Shown: piece by piece, positions 1 through 44,856 of the stretch
How positions within the stretch are numbered: the first letter of the stretch is position 1
Layout of the letters: every line of letters begins with the position of its first letter
NCBI RefSeq assembly: GCF_036324505.1
Contig: NC_086349.1
Location: forward strand, 22,252,747-22,316,746
Length of the DNA: 64,000 nucleotides
Reading direction: 5' to 3'
Source: Eleginops maclovinus
Lineage: Eukaryota; Chordata; Actinopteri; Perciformes; Eleginopidae
Made by a program: the position numbers and the translations under genes
The notes under the pieces: model-generated
Told to the model about the DNA's origin: nothing
Database searches by the model: none
The model's input: only the letters and a program-made list of their open reading frames with translations

Positions 1-793
1 GTAGGGTGTATAGGGTAAAGTTAGATAAAGAAGATTGATCAAATGTCAGTGTCTTTCAAAGTGTCATTATTACAGTCACTGACTAGTAGTTGGTTTACCA
101 CAGTGAACAAAAGCCATATTAAACACTAAACACCGTACTAAGAGCCTCCTCTGGTGGTGGAATCTATGAGTTGCTTCTAATTTAAAATGCAGTACAGTAG
201 ATTGAAGGGACGCATACACGTTTCTAACTTTCTATGTTGTGTGCAAATATATTTTTCAAATCATCTTTTGGTAGTTTCAAGTTTCAGCACATACAATGAT
301 AGATAATAGTCAGGCTCCCACTAACAATGCCAATTATTTTTAAAATATAAATGTCTCTTATCCTGTGTCCAATAACTGTACTTGCATAAATTAACATTTG
401 TTGATTTTCAAGTCCGCAGTTAGTTGAATATGAAATCATACTTATCTGTCTGAGTATATTGTAGAATTGATTTGCAACACATCGACCTAACAGTATCAGA
501 TCCAAGTAAACCAAAAGCTAATTCGTTGTCGGCAGGATTAGGCTGCTGTAGCCTAGCAATCCCTTTGATTTCCATCCATACAAACTACCTATTATACAAA
601 AAATTCACAGCTAACTTGAGTCCATAATTGTGAGCACTCCAGGGGGACTAACATTTTAAAAGGGTGTTGATCTTACTTCGAGGCCGTTCACTCCAGACTG
701 ACTTTGTGCATGCTTGCAACGCTATACATTTATTTTCAGACATCTGTGTTTGGGACTAAATAAAGTTTACACACGAATTGACGTCCTCATCCT
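1..793. other. Intergenic DNA left of the tRNA gene
   Basis: AT-rich sequence with only short, non-conserved open frames. I see no exon-like frame with splice sites, no recognisable repeat and no RNA gene before the tRNA. Confidence 0.5.
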
Positions 794-865
794 TCCCTGG
801 TGGTCTAGTGGTTAGGATTCGGCGCTCTCACCGCCGCGGCCCGGGTTCGATTCCCGGTCAGGGAA
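794..865 (+). tRNA. tRNA-Glu (anticodon CTC)
   Basis: A 72-nt gene that folds as a standard cloverleaf and is close to the vertebrate tRNA-Glu(CTC) sequence as I know it. The acceptor stem pairs TCCCTGG at the 5' end with TCAGGGA at the 3' end, allowing one G-T pair. Box A is TGGTCTAGTGG and box B is GGTTCGATTCC. The anticodon loop reads CGCTCTCACC with CTC central. A TTTT run at about 871-874 is a good Pol III terminator. It decodes GAG in cytosolic translation. CCA is not encoded, as expected for a nuclear gene. No second tRNA lies in the window, so this is a solitary copy just beyond the 3' end of tpd52l2. Confidence 0.97.
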
Positions 866-1437
866 CTACTGTTTTAACGACGTGAACTAATTAAATAAAC
901 ATCTGTCAAATTTCAAACAAAACTGTATTGCAAATCACCAGACAGGTGTAAAGTAACGTTACATTGATTAAGTTTCTGCATAATTTACTACTGTCTTGTC
1001 AAGTACAGTTTTTATTAAACCCACAGAGCACAGGCATACTGCTTAAACTTTGTTTCAATGAAATCCTTTTAGTGTCATCATAACTCAAGGTGCAACTTGA
1101 ACACTTCTAGCAAAAGTGTGATAACGTAGTAACAATTTATATGTAACTTTATGCTTATTGTTGAACGAGGTAAAGTGGTTTACTATTAGCCACTTCATGA
1201 AACAAATCCCATTAAAATTAGACCACAGAGCTAAAAATGAAGATCCTCTTTCTAAACATACCAACAAAATGAACAAAAAACGTGAATATTTTCTGGTTGA
1301 GTTTTGACTTCACAAGTGAGGAAAATGTATGGACCATGACAAAGTAAAATACACATTTTGTGTAACCTTTAGTACATTCCAAGGACATATTTGACACACT
1401 GACCCAACATCACTCATTCATTCATTTAAAGGAATGC
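866..1437. other. Spacer between tRNA-Glu and the tpd52l2 3' end
   Basis: About 570 bp of AT-rich sequence with no recognisable gene or repeat. It ends at the most distal candidate poly(A) signal for the minus-strand gene to the right. Confidence 0.4.
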
Positions 1438-4339
1438 TTTATTGATATCCAAACATATACAACAAAACCAAATGTTTTTTAATTAATTCACCATAATTTT
1501 CCAAATCTGATCCCTTTCCATATTCTACATCAGCTAGGCCCAGGACCTAAATAAAGCTATGAGTACTCTACTGTCCTCTCTGAGCACGCTCATCATGTGC
1601 TGCACTCCCCATAGGCACCCACAACAAAAGACCATCATCATTTTCCCGTCAGGCTCACAAAACTGAATGCAGCAATAAACAGGCAACAGCGACACTACTT
1701 TTCTATCTTGGCGAGGCAGAAGTTCAGAGACTCCATCAGATTCAGAGGCGGAAAGTGAACATTTTGTAACATATTTAAATATTGGCAACTTGTTTTTTTT
1801 AACTGATGGCAAATAATTTGTATAAATAACAAATATTCTCTTAAAAATCCACCTCTCCAGACTGAAGGAAAGCCAAAAGGAAACTGAAAATCACCTAACA
1901 GTTATATATTACCTACCAAAATGATGGACACAAAACAAGAAAATACATTGAAGATAAACTGGCAGCAGTTTTGAAGTCGAAAGTTTTGTTTACAAGCGGT
2001 GTTTATTTTCATATATTGTTTGTTCTTTGAAGCCCAGCTCCGTCATACAGAACTATTTATGTCTTTTTTTAAATGTTCTGCTCTTTTTGTTAGACTGCAA
2101 GCTGGGGAGTTTTGGCGTGAATCTTTCAATGATTTCCAAAATATGAAGGTATACAACAGCTCATAATTAACCTTTTCTTTCACCTCAATAAAATGTGTCT
2201 ACACATGATAACTTGAGACATTGCAGTGAACATACCAGAGAAACAATCTATACTTGTAATGGGGGGAAAACATTTTTGGCAACAATGAAAATTAATTAGT
2301 CCCTTGAGAACATTTCATGATCATCCTCAATGACAAATGTTGGCAATTTTAATAGAGTTTCCTTGTTACAGGGGTGTAACATTTTGTCAAACCTCCAGAG
2401 GCAGATTCAACTTTGAATCTGCAACTTTATTGAAAAAAACACAACCTTTTTTTTTTCTTTAGGAGAAAAGTGACAGTACTGCACATCTCTGTGTTTTCAG
2501 GTTTAATGTCACGGTTTCTGAGGCCATGCAGTTTGTAAGAGCTTGTGCTTTATCACTTCTGGGGCAAAACAATAAGAGCAACAGTGATTTGGTACAACAT
2601 GTGTGTGAGTTTGGCTTAATGCACAGTGTGTGATCAGGGCTTTTAGTAGCATTTAGTGTGTTTTAACAGGAGTGCATTAAGAGGTTGTTGGAAAAGTTTC
2701 TTCTATGGCAGCTAGATTTTTTCATGACACATTTTGTGGCCCGTCGGACTCTAAATAACGCTTTCTCCCGTTCTTTCAAGACAACCAGTCTGTACAATCT
2801 TTTAAAAAAGGAACGCAAAGAAACAAAAAAAAAACATCTCTTTTTCTAACTTATAATAAACAGGTGAACCATTTAAAGTGAATAAGGCCGATAGAGAAGC
2901 GTTGACATTCACCAGGTAGTGTACACAGCAAAGCATCATCTCACATTGAGTTCTGTGTGTTAACAACAGGAAGGGATCAGCAGTCAAACCAGAGTAGAGA
3001 AGAACCACAGTCAAGGTAGTTTCACTTTCATCCTGGTGTTTTAGTTTCACTTGAAAATCACAGCGTTAGCATCCTGCTAGCAATCAGTTTCAGGTTGTAA
3101 AATGAAACCAGTTTGGTTATGTTCATCTCGTCTGATAAGTTGACTGCAGCCTGTAAATGGGTCGGTTTCACAAACATTTAAACCATTTTTTAATTCACAA
3201 GCAGAACAAAAAACCCCCTGACTGACAATAACTCACGCCTGTGAAACCGACCCATGGTGTTTGTTTTAAGTTTTTCTCCTCCTGCATTTGTTTCCCCCTA
3301 AACCTCCCAACCCGATACCACCATACGGCAGCACCAGTGACAATATATTTATTCATATATATTTATACATATTGATAAAAGTTATGTAAAAACATTATGC
3401 AAAGCAGTGTAAAATAGTTTGTAATACAAAATGGTTTAAGGTTTTATCTTTTGTTTTTACATCCTAGTTGTTTTGTTTATTTAAGGGTGTTACACGAAAC
3501 CTCTGTCTTCTTTGCTTGGTCGGTATGGTACAACTGAGATGAGATGCACATGCATGTAGCAGTAAAAGGTCTAAGAGGGGGGGGAGGTGTGGGCGCTGAC
3601 CTGCGAGTGTAGCCTGCGTTCACACAGCAGGTTGTGAAGGTGACTGTACAAGTTTGAGAAAAGGGTGAGGGATACTGTGCTGACACTAGCATGTGATCAC
3701 AGTGTGAATGCATGAGTTAAAGAACACGATAGTAGTCAGAAACGAGAAGACAGAAATAGTAGCAGTATATGCCACCATCTTGCGTATGCCCGTAAAATGC
3801 TCCTCCACCTTTAGTCTAAAGATGTCCTGCTTCTTAAACTCTGATTTTGGATACTGCTGCAGAGATGCATCAACACACAGAATTAAACGTGAAGTTTCCC
3901 ATTTAGTTTAAGAGCCTGACAACTTAATAATGCCTTTATATGCCTTTTTGTAAGTCAGGTGATTTGCAGGAGCAACCCGTTGCAAAAAAAGTAAAAACTT
4001 ATTTGGACTAACAAAAGTGGGTCTAACTCGGGTGGAGGTAAAGGCAGGGGGTGACGATGTAAATGATTCAGGTTTAGACATCAACAAAACATTTTCCTTT
4101 CCCTCAACAGTGAGGCGGAACAATGGAGGCCGTGGGACCAGCAGCGATAGGAAAGCTTGTCCCACCTCAAACCCACCAGTCCTGCACCCCCACCCGTCTG
4201 CACTGACAGACCTCAGGGCAAAGCGAGTGGAGTCGGTGCGGTGGAGGGTCAAAGGTCTGCGATGTGAGGTGATAACAGTACAGTCTCAGGTCGTGAGGAA
4301 GGTGGCAGCGAGGAGGAAGGAGGAGGAGGAGGGATGCAT
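1438..4339 (-). other. tpd52l2: Probable 3' UTR of tpd52l2
   Basis: No coding exon is seen between the tpd52l2 stop (4340) and the tRNA. Minus-strand AATAAA signals occur at 1438-1443, near 3347-3352 and near 3478-3483, so several 3' ends are possible. The distal one would give a UTR of about 2.9 kb. The stretch includes a perfect 16-bp inverted repeat (3157-3172 and 3240-3255). The 3' end is inferred; only transcript data can choose among the signals. Confidence 0.45.
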
Positions 4340-21682
<17,343 letters not shown>

Positions 21683-21920
21683 TTCAGCGTCGCTTCCACA
21701 GAGCTTGAACTCCTTTTTTGCTAATAGCTCAACACAGCTGGTGTGAAATGTGGATAGGAAACTGTTTCGACCCGCTTCCCACTCGATGTGTAAATCTTCC
21801 TGTTTTTTAGAGACTGCTCCCACTCACAGAAAGTCGTCGACAGGAACTCAAAACAGCCCAACAGCCAGCTCAGCTAAAACGGCTCTCTGTTAAGCCAACG
21901 GCAGTGACAGAGACACATCC
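21683..21920 (-). promoter_or_regulatory. tpd52l2: tpd52l2 5' UTR and promoter region (inferred)
   Basis: The sequence just upstream of the tpd52l2 ATG (21682) carries no upstream splice acceptor that I can find, so the 5' UTR and core promoter probably lie here. A TSS cannot be fixed. There is no convincing TATA box. Confidence 0.5.
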
Positions 21921-22011
21921 GGTACAGATCTTCAAAATAAGATAAGCGTTTGTGCATTGTAAAAATAGAAAATAAAAGAGCAGCAAAGGTTGTATTTATA
22001 TTTGTTTCTGG

Positions 22012-24268
22012 TTTATTTCTTCCTCTATGACAGTAAATATTTAATGTTTAGACAAAAAAATGATTTAATGACACCATCTTGGTCTTCGGGAAGAACTGAT
22101 TCCATTCACTGATTCCTTGATTCAGCAATTGCTCAAATTTCATAGGCCAAAGAACACATTGATTAGTTGTAAGTAATTGTCTATAGAACAGATAATATAC
22201 TAACTAGCACAGTGACACACAACACATAGTTCATTACCCGCTTAATTGTAATTAAGTAATCAGTATTAATCATTTGAAAATCTCTCAGTAAGATAAAGAC
22301 TGAAACTGCAAATAGGCATAATGGCAGCCACATTTAAAACTCAGTGAGCAATGCTGGTGTTAAAATAAAGCATTCAACTCTCAAGTGTACAATGAAGTTT
22401 AAATTCTTCAGAAAAGCTGGTTTTGTTTTCGTGCTTTTATTTTAAAGGCGTTTCCTCCAAACAGGAAGTTAGGTTATTCACCATTTACAGAGCTTGGATT
22501 TCTGAGTATTTCTTTTCCGGAGTGGTCAAATGACGTCACAGAAACAGCTGTTATCAAAATATTTTTGGACTTTTAAGGACAAGGCTTCTTGGCTGTTGTT
22601 GGGTAGTTTCAATGTTTACATTTAAAAATAAGGCTCTGCATGAGAGTAGGTGTCCTGGAGTTGAATCTGATTTATTGCAACTTTACAAACATCTGAACCA
22701 CTGTGTCTTGCATTATGCAAAACACCCCAGCTTACAAAACATCAAACACTCCGAAGGAAAAAGTGCTCAGACACACGGATACAATACAATACAAATAAAA
22801 CCTGCTGCAAATAAATCAGAAAACAGATACCAAACCACACTGAATGACATGTGACATACAAAAGCACACACTTTGAGTGGTGCAAGTTGGACTTTCTTTA
22901 AACTTAATTTAAAAAATCACCACTGTTGAAACTTCTTCTCTTACATTAACAACTATTCTTTCCCCATTTCTGACCTCAGGCACACATCGCCTGTCAACTT
23001 AAGCAGTACTTGAGTAACCCTAGCTAGTTTACTACAATACAATCATGAATACCAAACTTCAACTTAGTCTTTGGATCTTAGTACTCCTCTGCTAATGATA
23101 ATTAAAACTCAATCTTGAAAGTTGTGAAGAGCTCTGTTGTGAAGGGGCAACATCTTTTTCATTTCAACCGTTTTCGCAAGAGCCCAACCAAATCAGTGTT
23201 TTCTCCTATAGGCACACAAACCTAGAGCAGATATATTCCTTTTATTCTATTAAAAAGAAAGAAAACAGCAGATTGCTGAAAACCACTGCAACTCTGAAGT
23301 CCAAGTATGCATTCAGTCTTTGAGTGCCTTTCTCTTTCTTTCTGTCATTCTTTCTTCCTTTCTTCCATTCCTCAACACAACCTCTCCTCTAGAGAAAAGC
23401 TTCTCTCTCTCCTCTCATTCTTTTTGTGGAGGGTCTTCAGCCAGGAGAAGCTGGAGCTGGGTCGATGAGGAGCCTCGTTGAGGGCGAAAGAGGAACAAGA
23501 GGAGGACCAGTGTGAGCAGGACTTCCTGTCTCAGTCTCCATCTGGAGCAAAGAGGGACAAAGAATATCTCAGACTCAGTGATACTTATGGTGAATTATCA
23601 CCAGTGGTGGAGTACGTATTCATATTCTTGATTCAATATCAAGTAACTTATAGTAAATAGTAATCGAGTTAATATAAGTATGTCATGAATATATAATTTC
23701 AGTATAACAATTTCAATTATCTATTTCTGAAAGTTTGTTAATCTGTCATCATTTTTAGTTTTGTAGTTTGAGTTTTTAAAAATCGTAAGTACACAGTTCT
23801 ACCACAAGGTGCCAGCAGAGGCAAGATCAACAGTTTTTGCCATTTTGGGATTTTTTAATTTATGAAATAGAAAACTGTGTCTTTAGTGAAATGTATTACA
23901 GTGTACAGTGAAGTTCAAATGATGACTAAATATATCCTATGGTTCCTACAATTTCAATAACTTCTTATAATTCCTTCTTTTATTATCTTTTTCTTCCTTA
24001 AATATAATTAGGAAGTATGAAGTTAGATTTATAGTAAGAGAAGTTTAGTGGTAGTGTCTGATAGTTTAATACCCATTATTTATTTTCATTGGAGAAACAT
24101 TCCACTATTATGAACATAAGCCTTAATCTGAATCATTTACATGCCAGCATTAAACAAAACAAAAACTTAAATCTGCTGTTTTTCAAAATAAAAGCCTTCC
24201 GGGTGGGGTCAGCAGGTGTGTGTACCTGAACTGAGCAGCTGTGAGGGAGGATGTGTCTTCTGCTGGTG
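22012..24268. other. TRIM-gene 3' flank/3' UTR and intergenic DNA
   Basis: Minus-strand AATAAA signals at 22671-22676 and 22012-22017 could end the TRIM transcript, putting its 3' end within a few hundred bases of the tpd52l2 promoter. A consensus CRE (TGACGTCA) lies at 22531-22538. A sequence starting CAGTGGTGGAGTACGTATTC near 23603 resembles the end of a common teleost nonautonomous DNA transposon. 23330-23400 is strongly pyrimidine-rich. No confident gene is present. Confidence 0.4.
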
Positions 24269-39021
<14,753 letters not shown>

Positions 39022-39671
39022 TTTATTTTACATCAGTACATCAGACAGGGAATTTCATTTCCCCACACGGCTGCCTGACAGACGCAACAACATTATCAGT
39101 CCATGCTAAAACAGAAAACCTCTAACGTCTCTATGTACTGTGCCACTGCGTGTATATACAGCAGGTCTGCCATTTTACCACTTCATTGTCAAAATGTATC
39201 ACATCTAAAATTCTATACATCCCCTCGACACACCAGCTAATCAATTATTAAAAACATAAGAAAATAAAATAAATAAAACAATGCTTCGATATAATTATCA
39301 CCTCGTCGCTACATTCACACTTACAGTTATTGTTATTTATGTCATTGATTTAGATCTAACAACGGGAGTAGCTTTGACTCCAGGTCTGTGTGTTTCAGGC
39401 TGCATTCGCTCACATGTTGCATGTTTGGTCATTAGAGAGAAAATGAGAAACAGAGAGGAGGGAATTTCTGGGTTTATCGGTGTAGCATTTCAGTGGACAG
39501 TGGTCACATGATATGAAGCACAAAACAAATCAAGTTCAGAGAAATGTGATTAATAAGGAGCATCTGCAGGGTTCAATAAACTATATTAAAACAATCTAAA
39601 AGAAATACAACTCAAAATAGATGATTTGAACATCAAGCATATTGTGTTTACTGTGATTTGCGCACTTTCCC

Positions 39672-39765
39672 CAGGCGCTGTGCACACTGGCAGCCCACTG
39701 CTCCTAACACTAGGGTGGGTCAAATGCAGAATGTAAATGTCCCCTCTGTGGGACGAATAAGGGGC
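39672..39765 (+). mobile_element. SINE fragment
   Basis: Shares GCAGCCCACTGCTCCTAACA and the following GGTGGGTCAAATGCAG with the SINE at 27935-28197, in opposite orientation and with a different 3' part (GTGGGACGAATAAGG). Head and box region are missing. Confidence 0.6.
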
Positions 39766-40426
39766 CGCCTCTCTCCTTTACCTTGATTGAGCTTCCTTCT
39801 TGTGCCCTCACACTAGGCTATATGAAATACCCTATACTGTTTGTATATGGTAATGAGCCTGAAACAGCTAATATTGCACTTTCTCATGATATGTATGAAT
39901 ACATAACGAACAAAGTGTTTGATTGAGTAATAAAAGTAAAATATAGTGAATAAATAGCCTGGATGGTTAAATCACAACAAGCTGTTGACACAAACGATCA
40001 CAAAGTTCCTGTGTTTTCTACTATAGCAGAGCTGGAGTGCTACGCATGTGGGACAATTAAAAATGAACTACAAAAACCAGAAAGCGCTACTCCGTTAAAT
40101 TAAACCCTAACTAATCCGTTTGATTTCTGTAAACTGCTCTTTAGTTGCTATGAGGGTTTTGATAATCTACTGAAAGGGTTGCAAAAAATAAGACTTTAGA
40201 TATCATTATCCTCCCTTCATTAACAACATAAATAAGAAAAACAAAAACGATGAAAAGCAATTCTACAGAGACAAATAGACGAAGAGAAAAAAGGTGTTCA
40301 AATTTCTGAACCAATTCAAAGAAATACAGTGACGTTAAATCTAAACATACACTTTACACGACATGTACAGCATTTTTACTTTCTCACAAAACAAATGGGA
40401 AACTAAAAACAAAAGGGGCTCAATCA

Positions 40427-40458
<32 letters not shown>

Positions 40459-41768
40459 CTAGGTGACACCGAGAGGTCCCTAATGTATGGTAATGTCCCT
40501 ATTAATAACACTGGACTCTGCCATGGCTCCTACAGCACACACTCTGCTCTCAATGTGAAACAGGGATTAAGATTAAAACATAAAAGAAGAGAAGAAGAGG
40601 AAGGAGGAGGATCAAGACTTCAAAAGGATTCAACTATTACTGGAATACTTTTTTAGATTTGAGCCACGATGCTCTGGAATGGCGTAAAGACACCAGTCAC
40701 AATTCACATTCATCAGTAATCTTTTTCAGTGTGTCCTCTCGGAAGATATTTCTGTTGTATGATTACTGATGCTGCATAAACTGAGCTGAAATAGAGCGAA
40801 GGCTAACGTGCCATTTATCAAAAATAATGATCTCTTACGATGGTATTAGGACCTTCTGTCTTTCCTTCTGCTTTACCAAACCTTTTAAAAACATACAATT
40901 ATTTCATAACGGAGAGGATTAAACTCTGTTGGAACGAGCTTTGAATGAGAAAACAGTTTCCACTGTGAGGCGCTATTTGTCCACAAGGGTCCAGAGGACA
41001 GAAACACACACAGTCCTACTAGCTACTTCCTGCCAGCGTCCGCCTAAGAGAGAAGTCTTGTGGTTCCGTTCGAAGAAAGAGCCGCACACAAAGTTTGTTG
41101 GACATACACGCTGTGTCATGCAGACAGACCGGGGGGGCCCTAGCCGATATGACCTGACATATCACACAGAAACGGCTCGTGAACCAGGGCAGTGCGGACA
41201 AAAAGTAGACCTAAAGTGTTAAAATAGTTGTTTACGCTCGTGAGTGAAACGAGTCAGTTCGCCTACACTGTCAACCGCCTGACAATGTGCATTCCTCTCA
41301 CAGGCTTAAGCGTCTTGGATTTTGTTGAAATATTTGTGACTGAAAGTTGCTTTCATTTGACATTTTCTTATAATCTGAAAGAAAAATGTTACTCTAGGTA
41401 AGAACAAATTAAGAGACACATGATCACACTGCATTAAAACAGCGTGAGAATAATGCTGTGTTTAGAGACATTTTCAGAGCTGTTTATTTTTCCTTCCTCA
41501 CGTTTCCTCCTCCTCCTCCTCCTCCTCATCACTTCACATTAATAAGAAACAGAGACTTAAGTTTGGGCTGAACTGAGTGATGGTATGTTGTATTTGCTGG
41601 TGTGTGTGTGTGTGTGTGTGCGTGTGTGTGTTATTATGTTGGATGAAACAGAAAAAACACAGATGGACAGACATGAAAGTGTTGAGAATGTGTGTGTGTG
41701 CATTTGTCCTGGGATGTGGTATTAATGATTGAAACTGTTACAGTTTGGTAACTGTAAGGTGAGACTTA

Positions 41769-41770
<2 letters not shown>

Positions 41771-41819
<49 letters not shown>
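41771..41819. repeat. (TG)n microsatellite immediately after the dnajc5 stop
   Basis: About 24 TG units; on the mRNA, a CA tract that begins at the first base after the TAA stop (41820). Confidence 0.95.
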
Positions 41820-41821
<2 letters not shown>

Positions 41822-43684
41822 AGTATGCATCGGTCCTGTAGCTTTGGTGTGGATCAGCAGTGAGCTGGGTGGTTTCTGTGGCTGAGGACGGCTGCATCAC
41901 GATGGGCTCTCCACCATCTGGAGAGAACACACACGTTAAAGCACAAGCAAACCAACACAAAGTATGTGAGACTGGAAAAAAAAAGATATGTAAAGAAAGT
42001 AATGGCCACTGGTGTAGATCACCGGCATTATATCTGATGCAAAATTCTAAAACAAGTCTTCAAAGAAGGAAATCGCACGGTTCAATCATTTATCAGTTCA
42101 TAAACTACACATGGAATGAAATGAAAATATGTCCAGAGATTACAGAGCTGCAGAAGTTTGACTTGACGCTTAGGCAGCTTTTTCTTTTAGGAAGGCTTCC
42201 TGATGGTCGCTACCTGAACACTCTTCTAGGAGAGAGAGCAAACTGTCTACTTTTTAATGTGATGTTTGTTATCTGGTTTACAAACTGTGGGTCGCAGTGG
42301 GTTGGACTTAATAAAGGTTTTGATGCATTGTTGCACGCACAGCCTCAAAATAATAACGGAAATTAAAACACAGCTGTTAAGAACATTATTGCTATTTAAA
42401 TGACAGATATACGACATAGTAATCGTGATGCAAGGAAACATTTAACACCAAGATGATGGTTACATGTATCATCCCTGCCCTCACCTCTCTCATCCGCGGT
42501 CATCTGGGCTTCCAGGTCCTCGGGGGACACGTAGAATTCGGGCTCCTGGTCACTGGGCGGCCGAGGTTTGCACTTACCACAGCAACAGTTACAGCAGCAG
42601 CACAGGCAACAGCAACAATAGCAGCCTGTGGACAGGCAGCAGAACACGAACAAGGCCTGGGGACGAGGGGGGAGGAAAGAGTGAGGGTTAACACAAACAG
42701 CCAATGGATAAAAAATGATCTCACTAAGCCCGTATTTGTTGCTTACCTTTGCCCACCAGCTGGACAGAACAAAGTAGGTGTTGACGTTCTCCTCTCCGAA
42801 CTGCTCTGCGACGTAGAGCCCCAGCGAGCCGTATTTGTCGTAGATGTTCTTCTTGGTGGTGTCGCTCAGGATGGAGTGAGCGTTGTTGATCTCCTTAAAC
42901 TTGTCGGCCGCGTCCGGATTGTCTGGGTTCTTGTCAGGGTGAAACTTCAATGCTAGTTTCCTGTTGAGGTCACAATAACAAAAGGTAAGATAGGTGGAGA
43001 TACACATGTTGGAGACAGTGTGGGTTTCCAGTGAACGGACCTTCAAGACTTTCAGACATAATCACGTCTGTTTGTTTAATTCTAGCAAAACGTTTGACTT
43101 AAACTTTGCTGATTTATTTTTCAATTTTTATTTCAAGCTCCCGTAAAATCTTTTGTGCACACTTGTCAAAACGTAAAGTACAAAGTCACTCCATAAAAAA
43201 CCAACAACCTCAACCTGCTTTTGTCCTGAGTTATGTTTTACATTTCTGTCCTAAGAGAAACAATGCTAAATTATAATCAAAGTTATAGATAATATAAAGA
43301 AATCTAAATGAAAAAGTAAATGTCATTTAAACTTAAGAGAAACAAATTCATTAACATTTCCATCTTTAAAACAGACTTTTGAAATATGGTAAATGCTTTA
43401 TTAAGGGGCTTAATGAATGAATATGCAACACAAAACTTCTGAACTATCTATTCCAGGATCTCTCACATTTCATGACATTACAAGAGCGGCTCCCAGGCTT
43501 CTGACGCCCTCTAGTGGTAAACTAAATAAAGCATCTGTTGGTAGTAAATGAGTTCCTGTCTCTTTGTTAGCACATACCGGTAACATTTCTTGATGTCGTC
43601 TGTTGTGGCGCTCTTGTCGAGTCCCAGCACGATGTAAAGCGACTCTCCTGAAGTGGAGAGAGATCTCTGTCTCTGCTGGTCCAT
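41820..43684 (-). CDS. dnajc5: dnajc5: cysteine string protein alpha (DnaJ/Hsp40 co-chaperone)
   Basis: Palmitoylated J-protein of synaptic and secretory vesicles that recruits Hsc70 and SGT to keep SNARE proteins such as SNAP-25 folded. Coding exons (minus): 43684-43578, 42960-42747, 42656-42485, 41917-41820. They sum to 591 nt, 196 residues, close to the roughly 198 of mammalian CSP-alpha. The J domain is about residues 14-80 with the Hsp70-stimulating HPD in [11 protein letters not shown] linker follows ([10 protein letters not shown]), then the cysteine string with 15 Cys in [19 protein letters not shown] and flanks. The tail contains [12 protein letters not shown] and [10 protein letters not shown], both diagnostic of CSP-alpha. 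The start sits in a strong Kozak context (GCGGCCATGG). The 5' UTR part of this exon begins at 43760 after a pyrimidine-rich acceptor. Which teleost paralogue (aa/ab) is not resolvable here. Confidence 0.98.
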
Positions 43685-44772
43685 GGCCGCTTGCTCTCTC
43701 TCTCTGTCTCTCAGTTTCTCACCCACTCTCACTCTCTCCCGCACACGCTGAGCTTCTCACCTGTCAGGTAGGAAGAGGAAAAAGAGAGAAAAGACTCAAA
43801 AGCGAGTTGCTTTGCTTTATTCTGGTGATCTCTCCTTATTATTATAACAGCTGAGGAAAAAAAGGTTCTCCAGAATTAAGCCTGTGAGGTCAGAGAGATT
43901 TATAATCTGCGTCCTGAATTTACCTTTGTCTCGGCTACTTGAGGCTGAGCAGACATACAAGAACCAAGAGCAAGAGGAAAATAAATGACCAATGATTGCC
44001 TTATGTACTCATAGTTATAAATGGTATTTCACATTGTTTATCTATACTGTAGTTGTTTAAATAAAGTATGCACATGTTTGCCGCCCTTCAGAAACAAGGT
44101 GAAGCTACCAGCTGCTGATAAGAGCTGATGTATATAATATGATCAGGAGTTTGTCCTCAAATGTTCAACGCTGAGCAGTTTGACATGCAGCATCAGGCAG
44201 CAACAAAAATGGAAATAGCTGCTTATTAAAAACAGCAGACACAAAATTACACATGAGTATGGACTGCTACATTTCCCAGAGAAAACTAAAACACAAGCAC
44301 CCATAATATATTATAGTCTTTAAGGTATGGCTTTTTACACCACAACTGACCCCTTATATTAGTGTAGGTACTACAGTTCCTCTCTGTCACAACGCCAGCT
44401 ATGGTAGGCTTGCTACTTTAGTTTTGCAGCAGAATGAACACAGAAGTATCAGGACATTAACCACACAGTATGCTGTATACATGCCACTGGCCCGCTAGAA
44501 AACCCTATGATTGTAACATAAGAGGTGAATAATAACTGACAGGCTATTTTTTGCAGTAATTAAACTGAATTTGGTGCAGCCTGTGCATGCCTCCATCAAC
44601 ACTTTACTAATTTTTAAGTAAAGTAGGTCATCAATATGCGAGGTGTACTGAAGGAAACTACCTGAGGGCTTCTGAGAGTATCCGCATTCATTTTCATTTA
44701 ATGTTTAACCACAATAAAATGCCGATCACACACCAACCACATTTCAGGCTCCGAACTTTCTCTCACTTTCTT

Positions 44773-44856
44773 TCACCCTTTCATCTATCTTTTCTCTCAC
44801 CCTTTCATCTATCTTTTCTCTCACCCTTTCATCTCTCTTTTCTCTATCAGAATCAA
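44773..44856. repeat. 24-bp tandem repeat, about 3.5 copies
   Basis: The unit CACCCTTTCATCTATCTTTT plus CTCT recurs with period 24 in dnajc5 intron 1; the last copy is slightly diverged. Confidence 0.85.

Larger units (their letters stand above)
39022..41819 (-). other. dnajc5: 3' UTR of dnajc5
   Basis: A minus-strand AATAAA lies at 39022-39027, giving a UTR of about 2.8 kb; long 3' UTRs are usual for DNAJC5. It contains GT/CA microsatellites at 40427-40455, 41600-41631 and 41771-41819, and a SINE fragment near 39672-39765. The 3' end is inferred. Confidence 0.6.

Noticed and set aside
23440..23560. Possible extra 3' exon of the TRIM gene with a hydrophobic frame (LLTLVLLLFLF)
   Set aside because: There is a good pyrimidine-rich acceptor (TTTGCTCCAG), but the hydrophobic frame is out of phase with exon 11. 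The in-phase reading is a Pro/Thr/Ser peptide with no relation to the family, and exon 12 already supplies a stop.
41860..42366. Plus-strand 168-residue open frame
   Set aside because: It runs antisense over dnajc5 exon 4 and the adjoining intron, has no recognised domain, and dnajc5 explains the conserved part.
42453..42956. Plus-strand 167-residue frame
   Set aside because: Antisense shadow of dnajc5 exons 2 and 3 and the intron between them.
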